Shown here: in pieces, positions 28,797 to 40,600 of the stretch
Position numbering within the stretch: the first letter of the stretch is position 1
How the letters are laid out: each line of letters begins with the position of its first letter
Source: Sitta carolinensis
Lineage: Eukaryota > Chordata > Aves > Passeriformes > Sittidae
Length of the DNA: 64,000 nt
Direction of reading: 5' to 3'
Assembly (NCBI GenBank): GCA_032173965.1
Contig: CM063288.1
Coordinates: 18,697,501-18,761,500 of the forward strand
The notes under the pieces: model-generated
Told to the model about the DNA's origin: nothing
Databases searched by the model: none
What the model saw: the letters and a program-made list of their open reading frames with translations, nothing else
Translations under genes and position numbers: made by a program

Positions 28797-29120
28797 TGTG
28801 ACGCAGCTAGAAACACACAGCAACACACACAACAGGTGTTCAGGCAGAGAAGAAAGGAAGAAGTTCCTAGTTTATTGTTGACCTCGTATATATATAAGTT
28901 TCTGGACAGTGATCAGAGATTGGACAGAGAGGTTACCACCTCTCCATCTTCACTGGTCACTTGAGAAGTCCATCAGGTGATATCTTTTACAAAGGAATGC
29001 AAACATGATTCTTGTTTATCTTACAATTCATGAGAACTGACTCCACTATACTAAAACAAATCAGAAGGCTTATTTTCAGGGACAACAACTTTCCATCCCA
29101 GTCTGGCAGGATAATGTACA
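28797..29120 (-). mobile_element. Probable retroviral LTR, minus orientation
   Basis: Read on the minus strand, the stretch starts with TG near 29120 and has a TATA-like run (tatatatata, about 28889-28898). A polyadenylation signal follows (AATAAA as the reverse complement of tttatt, near 28872), then a GT-rich U5-like end finishing in CA near 28797. This order and spacing fit a short LTR of about 320 bp. I could not find matching target duplications or a polypurine tract, so both boundaries are tentative. It could be a solo LTR or part of a larger degraded provirus extending to the right. Confidence 0.45.
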
Positions 29121-29451
29121 CTAAAACCAAACAATCCTTACAGAAAAAGGTTTCTGGTTTCCCATGTGGGGAATGATGTAGTCAAAAGTGTCAGCCTCCT
29201 TGTATGCAGGAATGGGGGTCCCCCCTTGATGTGCTGCTGCCTTTGGTAGGGGTGGCCAGTCACACCCCTCATCACCAGAACAGATGCAGGCTGGAATCTG
29301 CACAAAACAGCAGCACTGCCACACAAAGGCAGCCTCATATGTGTGAGTAGGGGAAGGGCCTTCCACGTCTAATAACCTCTGGGTAAGCTGGTAGGGGGTT
29401 TTACACTTAAAAAAGCTGCACATCCTTGACTGTTGGTAGAGGCTATGCCCT
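29121..29451 (-). other. Unidentified sequence between two LTRs, possible retroelement remnant
   Basis: A minus-strand frame enters from the neighbouring solo LTR and runs through this interval, ending at a stop just beside the putative LTR boundary at 29120. Its translation is Cys-rich with no motif I can name. Position next to a minus-oriented LTR suggests old retroelement interior sequence, but that is inference. The rest of the unit, if real, would continue after 30045, beyond the inserted solo LTR. Confidence 0.3.
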
Positions 29452-30045
29452 TGCGCTGGTTTCAGCTGGGGTAGAGTTAACTTTCTGCACAGTGGCTGGT
29501 AGGGGGCTGTGTTTGGATTTATGCTGAACACAGAGTTGATTATATAGAGATGTTTTGTTATTGCTGAGCAGGGCTTACACTGAGCCAAGGCCTTCTCTGC
29601 TTTTCATATGGCCACACTGGGGAGGAAGTTGGGAGTTCATGGGAGGCTGGGAGGGGACACAGCCAGGACAGCTGTGCCCAGCTGACCACAGGGATATCCC
29701 ACACCATGTGGGCTCAGGGCTCAGTGTACAAACCTGGGGGAAGACAGGGGAAGGGGAGATGTCTGGAGTGACAGTGTTTGTCTTCCCAAGTCACTGCGAC
29801 ATGTGGTGTGGCCCTGGCTGTCCTGGAGATGGCTGAGCACCAGCCTGCCCATGGGAACTGGTGGATGCGTGCCTTGTTCTGCTTTGTCTGTGGGCACAGC
29901 TTTTCTTTTACACATTAAACTGTCTGTACCTCAACCTCTGAGTTCTGTATCTTTTACTCTTCAGTTCTCTCCCTGATCCTGCTGGTGGAGCAGTGAGCAA
30001 GTGCCTGTCTGGGGCTTGGATGTTGGCTGGGGTTAAACCACAACA
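29452..30045 (+). mobile_element. Solo LTR, avian ERVL-like family
   Basis: The element starts with the conserved text tggtttcagctggggtagag (from 29457) and ends in ggctggggttaaaccacaac plus a (to 30045), the ends I associate with a widespread ERVL-type LTR of songbirds. Other landmarks fit: gggaggggacacagccagga in U3, a weak TATA-like site near 29725 and attaaactgtctgtacctca near 29915 as the polyadenylation region. Extending the left end five bases to 29452 gives flanks gccct (29447-29451) and gcccc (30046-30050), a one-mismatch 5-bp target duplication. No internal retroviral genes remain; it is a recombination product. Confidence 0.85.
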
Positions 30046-33000
30046 GCCCCTAATAGGACTAACAGTTATCACACAAATACAGGACTAGGAACACATAATA
30101 AAAATTACCAAATGCACCTGAAAATATTACATATTAATGCCTTAGGTCTCTTTCACTTTTGGAAGCTTTATTGTGTTACGCAAGCCAGACTTTTATTTTT
30201 AAATTCTTAAGATAAATGCTCTGGTGTATTCTCTCCCTGCCACAATCCTCAGGTATCTGCTTACCCCAGCCCATGAACAACTTGAGCTGAAAGGAAAGCC
30301 ATACTGACAGAATTATTTTTTCCTTATTTAGTATGCTTCCTATTATTCTCCCTGTTGAAAAACCACTCTGAACTTAAACCCTATTAGAGAAAACAAGAAA
30401 ATTTGTAATAGGTTTGTGTGAATCCAAACATTTTGGTTTTCAATTAAAGAAAGAGGTAGTGCACCAATAAATAAATAAAATAGGCACTGTGGTGGGGACT
30501 GCCTGCCACAGCTGACAAGGATTATGAGACACACTCAAAGCACAGCTGCCTCAAAACAACATTGCTGCCAATCTCCATGGTTTGGGAAGACAAGGAAGAG
30601 CAAGAAGGGAAGCCTTGATGCATGCTAAAAATTCCTATCCTGATATTTAACTCTTTTTGGATTATTTTTAAGGTTTCCGTTTTGTACCAAAATTAATGCT
30701 AATGTCTGAAATTACGTCCCATGCACTCTAATCAACAGCCCTCACATTCCAAAAGAATTTTGAATCCTGGCAGGACCACTGGCTCCATTGGGGTTTTTAA
30801 CACGCTGCGGAAAACTCATCACATTCTTGTAAAAATCATTTTCCTCCAATACAGAAGGGGAATTGAAAGCAAAAACACCATGGCCTGGCAGTAAAAATGA
30901 CAAAGAGCAGATTGTGAGGCCCTACAAATTCACTCCTCCAATCAATTTTTACTCAAGCCTATACAGTCACCACACTGAGTCTGTGAAGAAGTCTTACAGA
31001 AAGTTAATGAGACTTGGGATATTTCATGACCTGCTTAAAAGAGTATAACCTAAATGCTGCTAAAAGGTTATGCTCAGTACTCCCTCTACCTCCAGTTCTC
31101 AAAGAAGGACAGTGCCCAAGGACACTTATTAACTGTCAGCCGAATACAAATGTAGAACAGTTGCTACCCTAAAGTAGACAGGTAATGTGCATCTCTGGAT
31201 CCCCTTTTATCATAACCATGAGGAACAAGTTGCTGTAATTCTGGATATGTCATTGTAGATTTCTTTTCCTGGTTCTCTACAGAAGCAAAAAGTTCTGTGT
31301 AGGATTTCTCTCCACTTTCCCTTTTGCTAAGAACAGGTTAACCAAGAAAGCCACTTTCAGAGGACTGAAATGTACATAAAATAGTCTCACAATGACTGTG
31401 CTTGAAGACTTATCAGGAATGACAGAAAGTCAATATTGGTCAAAAAAATTCTCATTTTAAAACATAATCCTATTTTTAAAAATGTAAGAGATTAAATAGA
31501 TTTTCTTAAGTAAAACTTAAATGCAATAAATTGCTTAAGTTCCTCTGTAGTTCCAGCTAGGCTGCTCAATTTCAAGAGCTTAAAAAGTATATAGCAACAT
31601 TCTACCAGTTCAAAAGGACAGACCTGGGGGAGTGCGTAGAAATTACAGAGGTGTAGCAATGAGATGGATGAGCCTCAGAACAGGGATTTCACGCTCAGCA
31701 ATATTTGCCATGAGCTTTCTGAACTTTCAGTTTATAACACACCATGAAACAAGAGGTCTAATTCCCTGTTGCCTTGTAGTCATTTAGCCATAATCAAACT
31801 TGAGAGAGGGAAAAAAACTGCACAGTGATTTGGCAATTCTGTGTACTAACTACAATGAAATAAATATAACAGTCAAGGGCAGGATAGAGGAGATTTTGCA
31901 CACAGATTTTTACCCACCTCTCATTAAACACTAGACTGAAGCATGAGTCACATATAATCAACTTGTAGCAAAATAAGTTTTATTACAGTATAAGTTTTGT
32001 CACTATTTCAAAGGTATGGGGGAAAACTGAAAGAGTTTTAAAACATTTTAAATAAATTTGTTATTTTGTACAATCTATGGTCTGTTTTCAAAGTAAGATA
32101 TCTCATCATTTTTATGAGTTACAAAAAACACGACACAAGGGTGGAAACAAGAGGGTACACCTTAGTGTATTCCTTTACTTTGCTGAAGAGTCCTTTAAAC
32201 ATCTATTGGACAAAGAGCCTTAGCCTGAAATTCAAAAAAGCTTAAATTACACTAAAGAAAGAAAAACAAGTGTAAATCAAAGAAAACCAAGCATTGCATG
32301 CCAGAACTGACTGAACACTTATTCCTGTCCAGCTGGCTATTCAAAAGGATCTGAAGATAGCCAAGTAATTGAGAGTAACAATGAAAGACAGATGCTGCCT
32401 ATGTGTGGGTATTTTTATTATCTACAGCAGAGTCCACCCAAAAATAGATATATCCCTAAGGACATCAAGTCATCTGGGGAGAGGTTGTAGAACATGTTCT
32501 GTCCCTGCGTGTGTCCTCCTGGCTGGTGTCCTTGGCAAAGGAGTTCTGGAGGCTAGGCTGGCTGTGCTGAGTAGCACACGCCTGCCCACAGGGTCAGCGG
32601 CCCAGAAACCCCAGAATTCAGCTGTGTTTGTCCACAGTGGTGAGGTGGGTAAATGTCAAAAGGCTGCATCTGTTGACCACAGTCTTCACCTGCTAATATG
32701 CAATTGTGACAGATATGGACTGGGACAGGGTGGGGGAGAAAAAAGACAGGACAGTCCTGGAACATAGCAGTCCTGGAACATAGATGAAAACCGAGTGAAA
32801 GGGAGGAGAAGATCTTGGAAAACCCGTCTAGCTTTTTTCCCATATGACTTATACTCTGTATTTTTGGTCCACAATGAAATTGTTTAAAAGAAATTATGTT
32901 TATTATTAAGAAAGCCAGCTGCATTGGAACGTGGTGTCTTTAGATGGTCTGAATTATAAGAATTGACACAGTACTTTATTATCCATTTGACTTATGACCT

Positions 33001-36000
33001 ACCAATTGTACCTTTTTCTCCAAACCCATCCTAGGTACAATTTTTTACTGGAAGCTGCTTTGTTTCCTGCCAAAGAGCACTGAAACAAAAGCTGTTGCCT
33101 GCAGCCTTTGCCAGTGCTAAGCAGTGAAAGGTGAGCACACACAGCACAGCCAGAGGTACGGCAGAAAGCATACCTTACCTCCATGCCTCACTAAATAATA
33201 CATTGGCAATACAAGCACGCAAGAGATTTGGTGTCTCGTAACTACTATCAGACGTGTGTCTATCAAGACTCATGTTCATTAGTCAAATGAGTCCAACGAA
33301 TTAGAGAATGTTTAAAATTGTCTTCCTTTAAGTATGCTCAAAATGAGTGCAGCAGAGTCACAACTGGAAAACTTGACTGAGAAGAACACAGCGGTAAGAA
33401 ACTCCATGCAAATATGCAATTTGTGCTTTTTTTGTTTGTTTTTTTTCGTTATGTTTTTGTAAATAGCTTGTCTAGTGGGAGGCCTGATACTGCTCATGTA
33501 ATAAACGAGAACGGTGGGATAAAAGGAAAAGTAATAAGCATGTCTTTCCTCAATCCCATGAATATGAATTATGCACTTTCTAGTCCTCTCATATTAGATG
33601 ATAAAATGTGTTGATTTTGCTGGCAAGATATGAGAAATTAACGTTTCAGCATGATTTGCCTTAAAATACTGGAACCTTGTTACACTAGCTAGGAGAGCAT
33701 CTGTCAAAATGCAAAGTTGAAACAATATTTAAAGATTTTATTATTTACCTATGCATATTTGTATCAGGATAAAGGTTTACATGTTAAATGATAGCCTCAA
33801 AAAATGTATTTCTTCAAAATATGACTAGAAATTCAGAACTGCTTTACATTTTATAGTAACGAAGATCTATTTAAGCTCTTCACAAACTTGTCTAAGTTGC
33901 TTTTGTTAAGAAGTTTCTGAAATGTAAATGAAGAAATGTTACAGATACTGGAGGCTCTGCTTACCTGCAGAAGAAACTGCAAGCTTTTCAAGCAACTGTG
34001 TCAGAAGCATGTGCCCTGTTATTGTGCTCACATATAGAGAGTCCTAAGCAGAAGACAGATTATTTAGTAACGTGGCCAGTAAATATTGCAGTTGGACTAT
34101 AGAATTGTCAATCCCTTCCAACATAACAATTTTATTCTATTATTGACTAGATTTAGTGGAGAACTTAGGCAGATACTGACCCCTTCTTTCACCCCTCTGC
34201 ACCCCTTCCCAGAATTGCCATAAAGTAAGGGGTCAGCTGCTTGTTGATCTATAGCTTTCTCTGGATATTGGAGGTTGTTCTTCAGTGGTTTGGGAAAAGC
34301 ATTGGGTTGAATGATATACAGTCTTCATTTGCAATATGCTGTTTTTTCATATTTATCCCAAGATGTCCTATGGAGCCTCATGCCAGGGATTCCTGACAGT
34401 GAAGATTAATTGGAATCAGGGTAAAACAGAAAGGGAGGTCTCAGATGCAAAAGCTGGATGAAGTAGTATGGCAGATGATGAAAAGGACTTGTTACATAAG
34501 ATTTTGGGGGTTTTTGGTGCTCACTAACATAATTTTTTCATACTGTAATCTTCATTTTTCCCCTTTCTGCCATGGAAGCACACTTGAGTCTCCAAACCAA
34601 GTAAAATGAGAAGACAATGCTCCCCGCAAACTTTTAATCTGACTGAAAACTTTCTCCTATCACATTAATAATTTTTTTAAATATGTTGCTCATTTTTGGG
34701 CTTACTTACCTGTTATGAGCAGGTGCAATAGGACTGAAAACATGACTGTACCAGACTGTAAGTTCTGCCTTGCCCCCAGTCCCATTGGTGGGCTCCTATT
34801 ATGCACCTCCTGGGAGGAGGAAAGTCACACACCCACAGATCCAAATTTTTATGAATTTCAGCTAATTGGATAATGTAATAAACCTATTGTCACTATGAGA
34901 TAGTAAATCAAGACATGTTTGGGGGAGAAACAAATAGGCCAAAGGACAGATATAGATAGCTGAGAGCCAAAAATAGGAGACACAAAAGAAAAAAACTCTG
35001 ATACTTGATAAGAGCAACAGTATCTCCCTGTCACTTAAATAAGATAATTATACAGATGGACAGTAAAAGCTAAAAACTACAGCAGAACCAGTATGAAATT
35101 ATAATAATGACTTAGCTGAAAGTCAAAATCTGTGCTTTTCTCTTTTCTTCCTACATTTTCAGAAAGGGTAAGACACTCAAAAAAAGTTCAGGAAACAATG
35201 AAAATAAAATATAATCCTAGATATCAAATATTCCTCAAATATTTTACTGAACATAAATTACAGAAAGGTTGGATATAAATTACTGTTAGTATTCTACAGT
35301 GGTTGAAACTATTATGTTCAACAAGTAGGGAAAGAAATTAGAAGATCATTAATAATTGTGAAAACCTCAAATGATCTCTAGAACACCCCCAAACCTGGTT
35401 TAGGTTTTTTTTTTTGGTTCTCCCCTCCTTCCCCAAGTTTCAGAGGTAAATTTTCATTAAAATACATATTTAGAAAGTGGCTGAAAGTGAAGTTTGGGCC
35501 TACATTCAAATTTATTCCTGAAACAAATGCAGATGCTACAATGAAATCTCTCTTTTGGGTGGGAACCCAATTTTATAAACTACTGAATTTCCACACAATT
35601 TCCCTTTATCCAACACATGCATGTGAACAAAGCAGATACGCATTTTATCCCCTTCCTATCAGCCATAGGTCCCACACTAGACAAGAGTAAAAGAAGCCAC
35701 CACAGTTAGTTAACAGAATTTTGAGAGCTGGGAGGGAGAAGCAGGTGCACTTCAGACTATTTCTGAAAGATGGCATAAGAGATACCTGAAAATTACTGAA
35801 ACCAACAAAAGGACCCACCAGCAATGAAGCAAAATATAGGAGCATGTACGTATTGCATAAGCACTCTCAAGCAAATTGGGAAAAGCCTGATCCACAGCCT
35901 ATAGACAAACCTTAGATGCAGTACAAATCAAGAGTATTTCTAACCTACAGCTGCGAGTTAGGATGAACAGTCTTGCAACTGGGGAATTTAACAGGTCTTA

Positions 36001-37240
36001 CTCATTTTGGGCCAAAAGCCAGACCCATTTAGGATCTTCAATGGAAGAAGCACATATGGTAGGGGAAGGAAGGATGTCACTCTTTTGCTTGAAGGAAGAG
36101 TTTGGGAGACAGCTCATCTCACTTAAGAAAAAGTAGCAGGATGTTAACGATAATCACAATATAGTCCTGCCAAAAATGTAAAGGAGAAGTCTTGGGCCAA
36201 CTTCTGGTTATACAGAAGGTGAAAACTGTGAGTGAAGAAACTCAATATTGTTCAAGAAAGGTGGTCCTTGAAGCCTCCTTTTAAAATTATTCTTGGAATA
36301 CATCAGATACCCAGCACTACTCATGTTTTTTTTAACTCCGAAGTAAAATATTACATACCACATTAATTCTGGTTAAAAAATTACTTAAAACCCCCAAAGT
36401 CAAACTCCCAACAATGCAGATTAAATTAAACTCTATCAAATATAAGCATATTAAAGGACAGCTACACAAATACAGGAATTTCTTTCCAAAAGAAAGGGAC
36501 TAATGAATTGAGGTTTTAGTTACTAGTTGGGCTGCAGTTCTTGTTAACATTTCTTTCTCATTACTACTCTAAATTCGCATTCTTTTTACTTAACTCTCCT
36601 TCAGAATCAGATGTGAAAACGTACATTTGAGTACTTGCTACAGGGCAGAAAACATCAAAATCAAACCTGTTGGGAGCTGATTTCAGGAAAAGGGGAGGAG
36701 AATTAATCAATTGGTGCAAAATAACAGAACGGCAATTTTCCTTCCCAAGCGTACCGTAAGAAAGACAGAGTAAGTCTTTGTGAGCACAGTCAACTGATCA
36801 GAAAGGTTGGATATCAACACTTAGCAATTTACCTGACAAGAGTTACAGTGCAATTAGAAGAACTACCCTGGGTTGTGTTTCCAGGCTACCCAAGCAATCT
36901 CTCAGCTAATGCAGCTGCCCCTCTGTCTCCCAGATACTTTAAAATGCTGTGACTCAACCCACAACACAGTCAACTCTATCAGGTCTTAAAGAAATCAGCA
37001 GTCACCTGTCACAACACCTTTCATGCAGCACACACTGATTATCAGGCACTCATTCATTAACCCCACTTTGTTTGGAATTCTCACTAATTGCATGCTTGCT
37101 GCCTTTCCATTCATGATAGCAATTCTGCTGTCAAGCTTAAGAATAAAATGTCTGAACAGCACCTTTAATTCACTCTGTAATTCGCATATTCCTCTTGTAT
37201 GAACACACTGAACCCTTTCACTGACTCCTACTGGATCTGA
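30046..37240. other. Noncoding block upstream of XIRP2 exon A
   Basis: No gene is supported. A G+C-richer patch at about 32480-32800 has overlapping open frames on both strands (plus 32369-32767, minus 32924-32553), neither with a recognisable domain. A perfect 16-bp tandem duplication (cagtcctggaacatag) sits at 32752-32783. No CpG island or TATA-type promoter for XIRP2 is evident. Confidence 0.55.
32752..32783 (+). repeat. Perfect 16-bp tandem duplication
   Basis: The unit cagtcctggaacatag occurs twice head to tail, at 32752-32767 and 32768-32783, with no mismatch. The absence of divergence suggests a recent replication-slippage duplication. Confidence 0.9.
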
Positions 37241-37408
37241 TCTTACTGGATCTCATATCTTCCATTGGGAAATAGCTTCTGTCCCAACCACCAGTCTGTG
37301 TCCCAGCCTGTCCTACAACCTACAAGGTCTCCTGAGCCACTCTGTGATGGCCTCTGCTGGCACTATGCGTTGGCCTCTGATACCAGGTGCATGTTGCATT
37401 GGCAGGGC

Positions 37409-37690
37409 ATGCTGGAGCTGGCAGACTTGCCCCTGCAGAAGGGCTCCGTGGAGCTCCTCAAGCAGCGATGGGAGTCTGCCAATGCTACAAGACCAGGCCT
37501 GATGTTCCTGCACTCGCCACTCCCACCACCCCTGCTGCCAGATAGGATCGCCCTGGAGAAGATGCCATCAGACAGCAGGAGGGCAGATGTGTTCAAGGAG
37601 GACACCCTAGGTGGATCTCAGCTGATGGAGCACGTCCCTGTCACTGTGGAGGAGCTGCGGAGCCACTTCGAGGCGCTGGGTGGTAGGAAG
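37409..37690 (+). CDS. XIRP2: XIRP2 exon A, EPLIN-like N-terminal segment (5' boundary uncertain)
   Basis: The frame is open from 37241 (in-frame TGA at 37238-37240) to a strong donor, AAG|gtaagt, at 37690/37691, ending in phase 0. In-frame ATGs occur at 37391 and 37409; the second has G at -3 and gives 94 residues beginning MLELADLPLQKG. The core QKGSVELLKQRWES resembles the KGTLTVLKKKWEN segment of EPLIN (LIMA1) and the N-terminal extension of long XIRP2 isoforms. Later residues VTVEELRSHFEALGG form another short family-type segment. If the exon is internal, its acceptor could be anywhere from about 37275 to 37438; the latest candidate, cttgcccctgcag|AAG, keeps phase 0. The exon is visibly G+C-rich (roughly 60 % by eye) with several CpGs, unlike exons B-D. 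Function is inferred from family: N-terminal region of an actin-associated protein. Confidence 0.72.
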
Positions 37691-40600
37691 GTAAGTGCGT
37701 GCCTGGGAGGGGAGGACACCTCGAGGGAAGGAATGGAGAGGGGCCCCAGAGTGGTTTCCCCAGCCTCACACTGCCCCTCTACTCTGAGTGGGAAGCACTG
37801 GCCACAGCTCTCATTGATGTCCTATGGACTGTTTGCACCAGTTTGTTAATAGTGGCTGTCATTATCTATTACTATCTATAGCTTTCCTTACTGCGTAATT
37901 TTATTGGTCTGTTTCATTTTAATGGGTTTTGACTGGTGCTAATTGCCAAGCTATCAGGTAAATTAGTGTGCAGTTGTGTTTGGCTTATGCTTTTTAGAAG
38001 AGGAAAAAACCAAGATATTTCACAGAATCACAGAATAATTTGAGTTGGAAGGGACCCACGTGGATCATCAACTCTTAAGTTAATGGCCTGAGCAGGGATC
38101 AAATAAACAACCTTGGCATTATTAGCACCATGCTCTGACCAACGGAGTTAATCTCAGGGTCTCATGGCTGAGAGAAGAATCTCCAAATGAAACTATTTAC
38201 AAATATTGCAAAACTTTCTGAAGTATTTGCTTCTTATTTGTGAAGCAGTATTGATTGTCTTTTGATGAGAAGCTTGCTGTCATTTTACCCATTGCCTTTC
38301 ACTGGCATTAACATGACAGGCCTGGTCAAACTGCAACCTTTATTTGGCATCAGACTTCTGTTTGATTTCTTTGAACTACCTGGGGAGAAGCTAGACTTTT
38401 TTAAAACTTAAAAAATGCTTCAGAAGTAAAGGATACTAAAAAGGTTAGTAACCTTAAACAGGGTGACTTCATTCATTATCATAGCTAGAAAGTCGTTCAC
38501 CAAGCTTTACCGCTTCTGCATGAAAACTGAAATGCCCCTGCAAGGTTTGTTTGCTGATGGAATATTTTATACCTTCCACATTTTAACTCCTCACTTTTTG
38601 TTCACTTAGCAATTTAAAACCAAAAAGTAAATAAAAAATCCCCTCTGAATAACTTATACCCTGCTTCAATTAAAGACATATTAATACTCGATTTCATAAT
38701 GTGTTCTCCTGCAGGATGACCCTGCCAGTCCATGCAGTCAAGTCACTTACCCATTTCATTTTAATGCCCAGGATGATTTAAACATGGTTTTCTGGTCCAG
38801 GAACTGCAGTTCAGAATAATGCCTGCTGACAATTATATAATTCATACACAAAATTAAGGTACTAAAATGTATTGTAAAGCTTTTTTACGTGAACAGTAAA
38901 ATAAAATTCATCTGATTCATGAAAAATCTTTAAATTGGCTTTAAACATATAACACACAAAGTAACAGGAATCAATAAAATAAAGGTTAAAACTTCATGGG
39001 TTATTGAGCACTCTAAAGACCACATAAAATAGCCATAGACTGCTTCTAAGTGGCATGCTCAAATGTTTTTAAGATGGAGACCTTTCTGGTTGATCTTTGA
39101 AATTTTTTAAAGATAGCAGAATAAAATTTTCTTCCTATGAAGCAAATCATTCAGTATTGCAAATACTGATAATCAATCTTGTAGGAGCAAACTGGTTCTA
39201 TTTTTAGTCTTATTGGTTCAAAGAGTTCATATTGAGTGAGAAACAATAATATTTTGGACATAAACAGCATTATTGTCCTGAGAGAATTTAAGACTTTTTC
39301 TTTAAACAATACTGAAGACATTTAAAGGTACCTATTAAGAATTTGATGTGTATCCAGCTAATGCTAAAGACTTAAGAGGTTAGAGTTAACAATACTGTTT
39401 ATTAATATTAATGATTGCTTAGTATTTTAGTAGTTAAATATTATACCACAAGATAAAAAATTTACCATGAAAAACAACAGCATTTGTATTATGATGTCTT
39501 CAGAAGGCACATCTTGACTTTAGTTCCATCATCAAGTAGTGACCGACACAAGAATCTACTTATATCACAATATAACAAAAGGCCATGGAAAGATTTCAGA
39601 CAACTGATTGCTTAAGATTCAATCTCTTTCAACCATGGTACATTTCCATGGACAGGAGGAGGGAAGAATGAAGAATGGGATGATACATTTTCCTTGGACT
39701 TTTGTAGTGGTTTCACCCAGAAGCCATAAAGAAGGTTAGAACAAAATTAGAAACAGCAAGTCAAAGCCATAGAAATCACAGTAGAATATGAAAAATTTAA
39801 ACAAAATGTCTAAACAAAATGCCAGTGAACTACAAGTTACCTTATGCACAAACAAATATTTTTAATAAATTTATACTCAGGAAAAGACTGCCAAATGTTG
39901 GAACCCTGCTCGGACTATCTCTTGACTAACCAGACTTTCAACACCAGGCCCATTTTATTCCATTATTCCATAGCAAAAAGCAGATTTTATTCTGAGGCAA
40001 AATACTGCTGATTAAATATTCTAAAATCTCTCATTCAGGTTCATTTTTGTTGCAGTGCTGTTATTTGTATATGTACAAAATTAATAGGGAAAATCAGGTC
40101 AATTAAATCACGCTAAACCATAAAGACACTTTTAAAGAACTAGATCAATCATATAAAGAACACTTTGCTTCAGAAGTGAAAGGCATCATTATAGACAGCT
40201 GCAAATCTATTCAGACTTTGCCCAATCTTATTTATTTGGATGAAAATAATACTACATTTTGCAATAAACAACACAAAATGAGTAAAGTTTAGTAATTTTG
40301 AAGCTAAATGACTTGGTGAATTCAAATTATTTTGAATTCATCTGAGGTTATCCCAGCAGAACTTAGATATATTTCTTTCTTTTCATTATTTAGACATACA
40401 CTGTTAAATAATCCCATTCTGTTAAAATGAAAAGTATTTTCCCCTTTTCTATAGGAAAAAATGTTTCTTAGGAAGTAATAATATATTAAAACATCAATTT
40501 ACTACAGTGGTGTTTCACTCAATAACTAGTTTATTACCACACGAAAGCATGGAAATGCTAAAGCAACTAAGACCCGTGTTTGCTGTAAAGTGATTATGTA

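Noticed and set aside
29555..29836. 93-codon plus-strand frame
   Set aside because: It lies wholly inside the solo LTR.
37265..37408. Start of exon A protein at 37265
   Set aside because: The codon there is TTG, not ATG. The frame is open upstream of it, so it is not a natural start; the first in-frame ATGs are at 37391 and 37409.
38090..38157. A functional tRNA-Ile gene on the minus strand
   Set aside because: The head has stem mutations, lacks an intact 3' acceptor arm and runs into a CR1-like tail, so it is a SINE.
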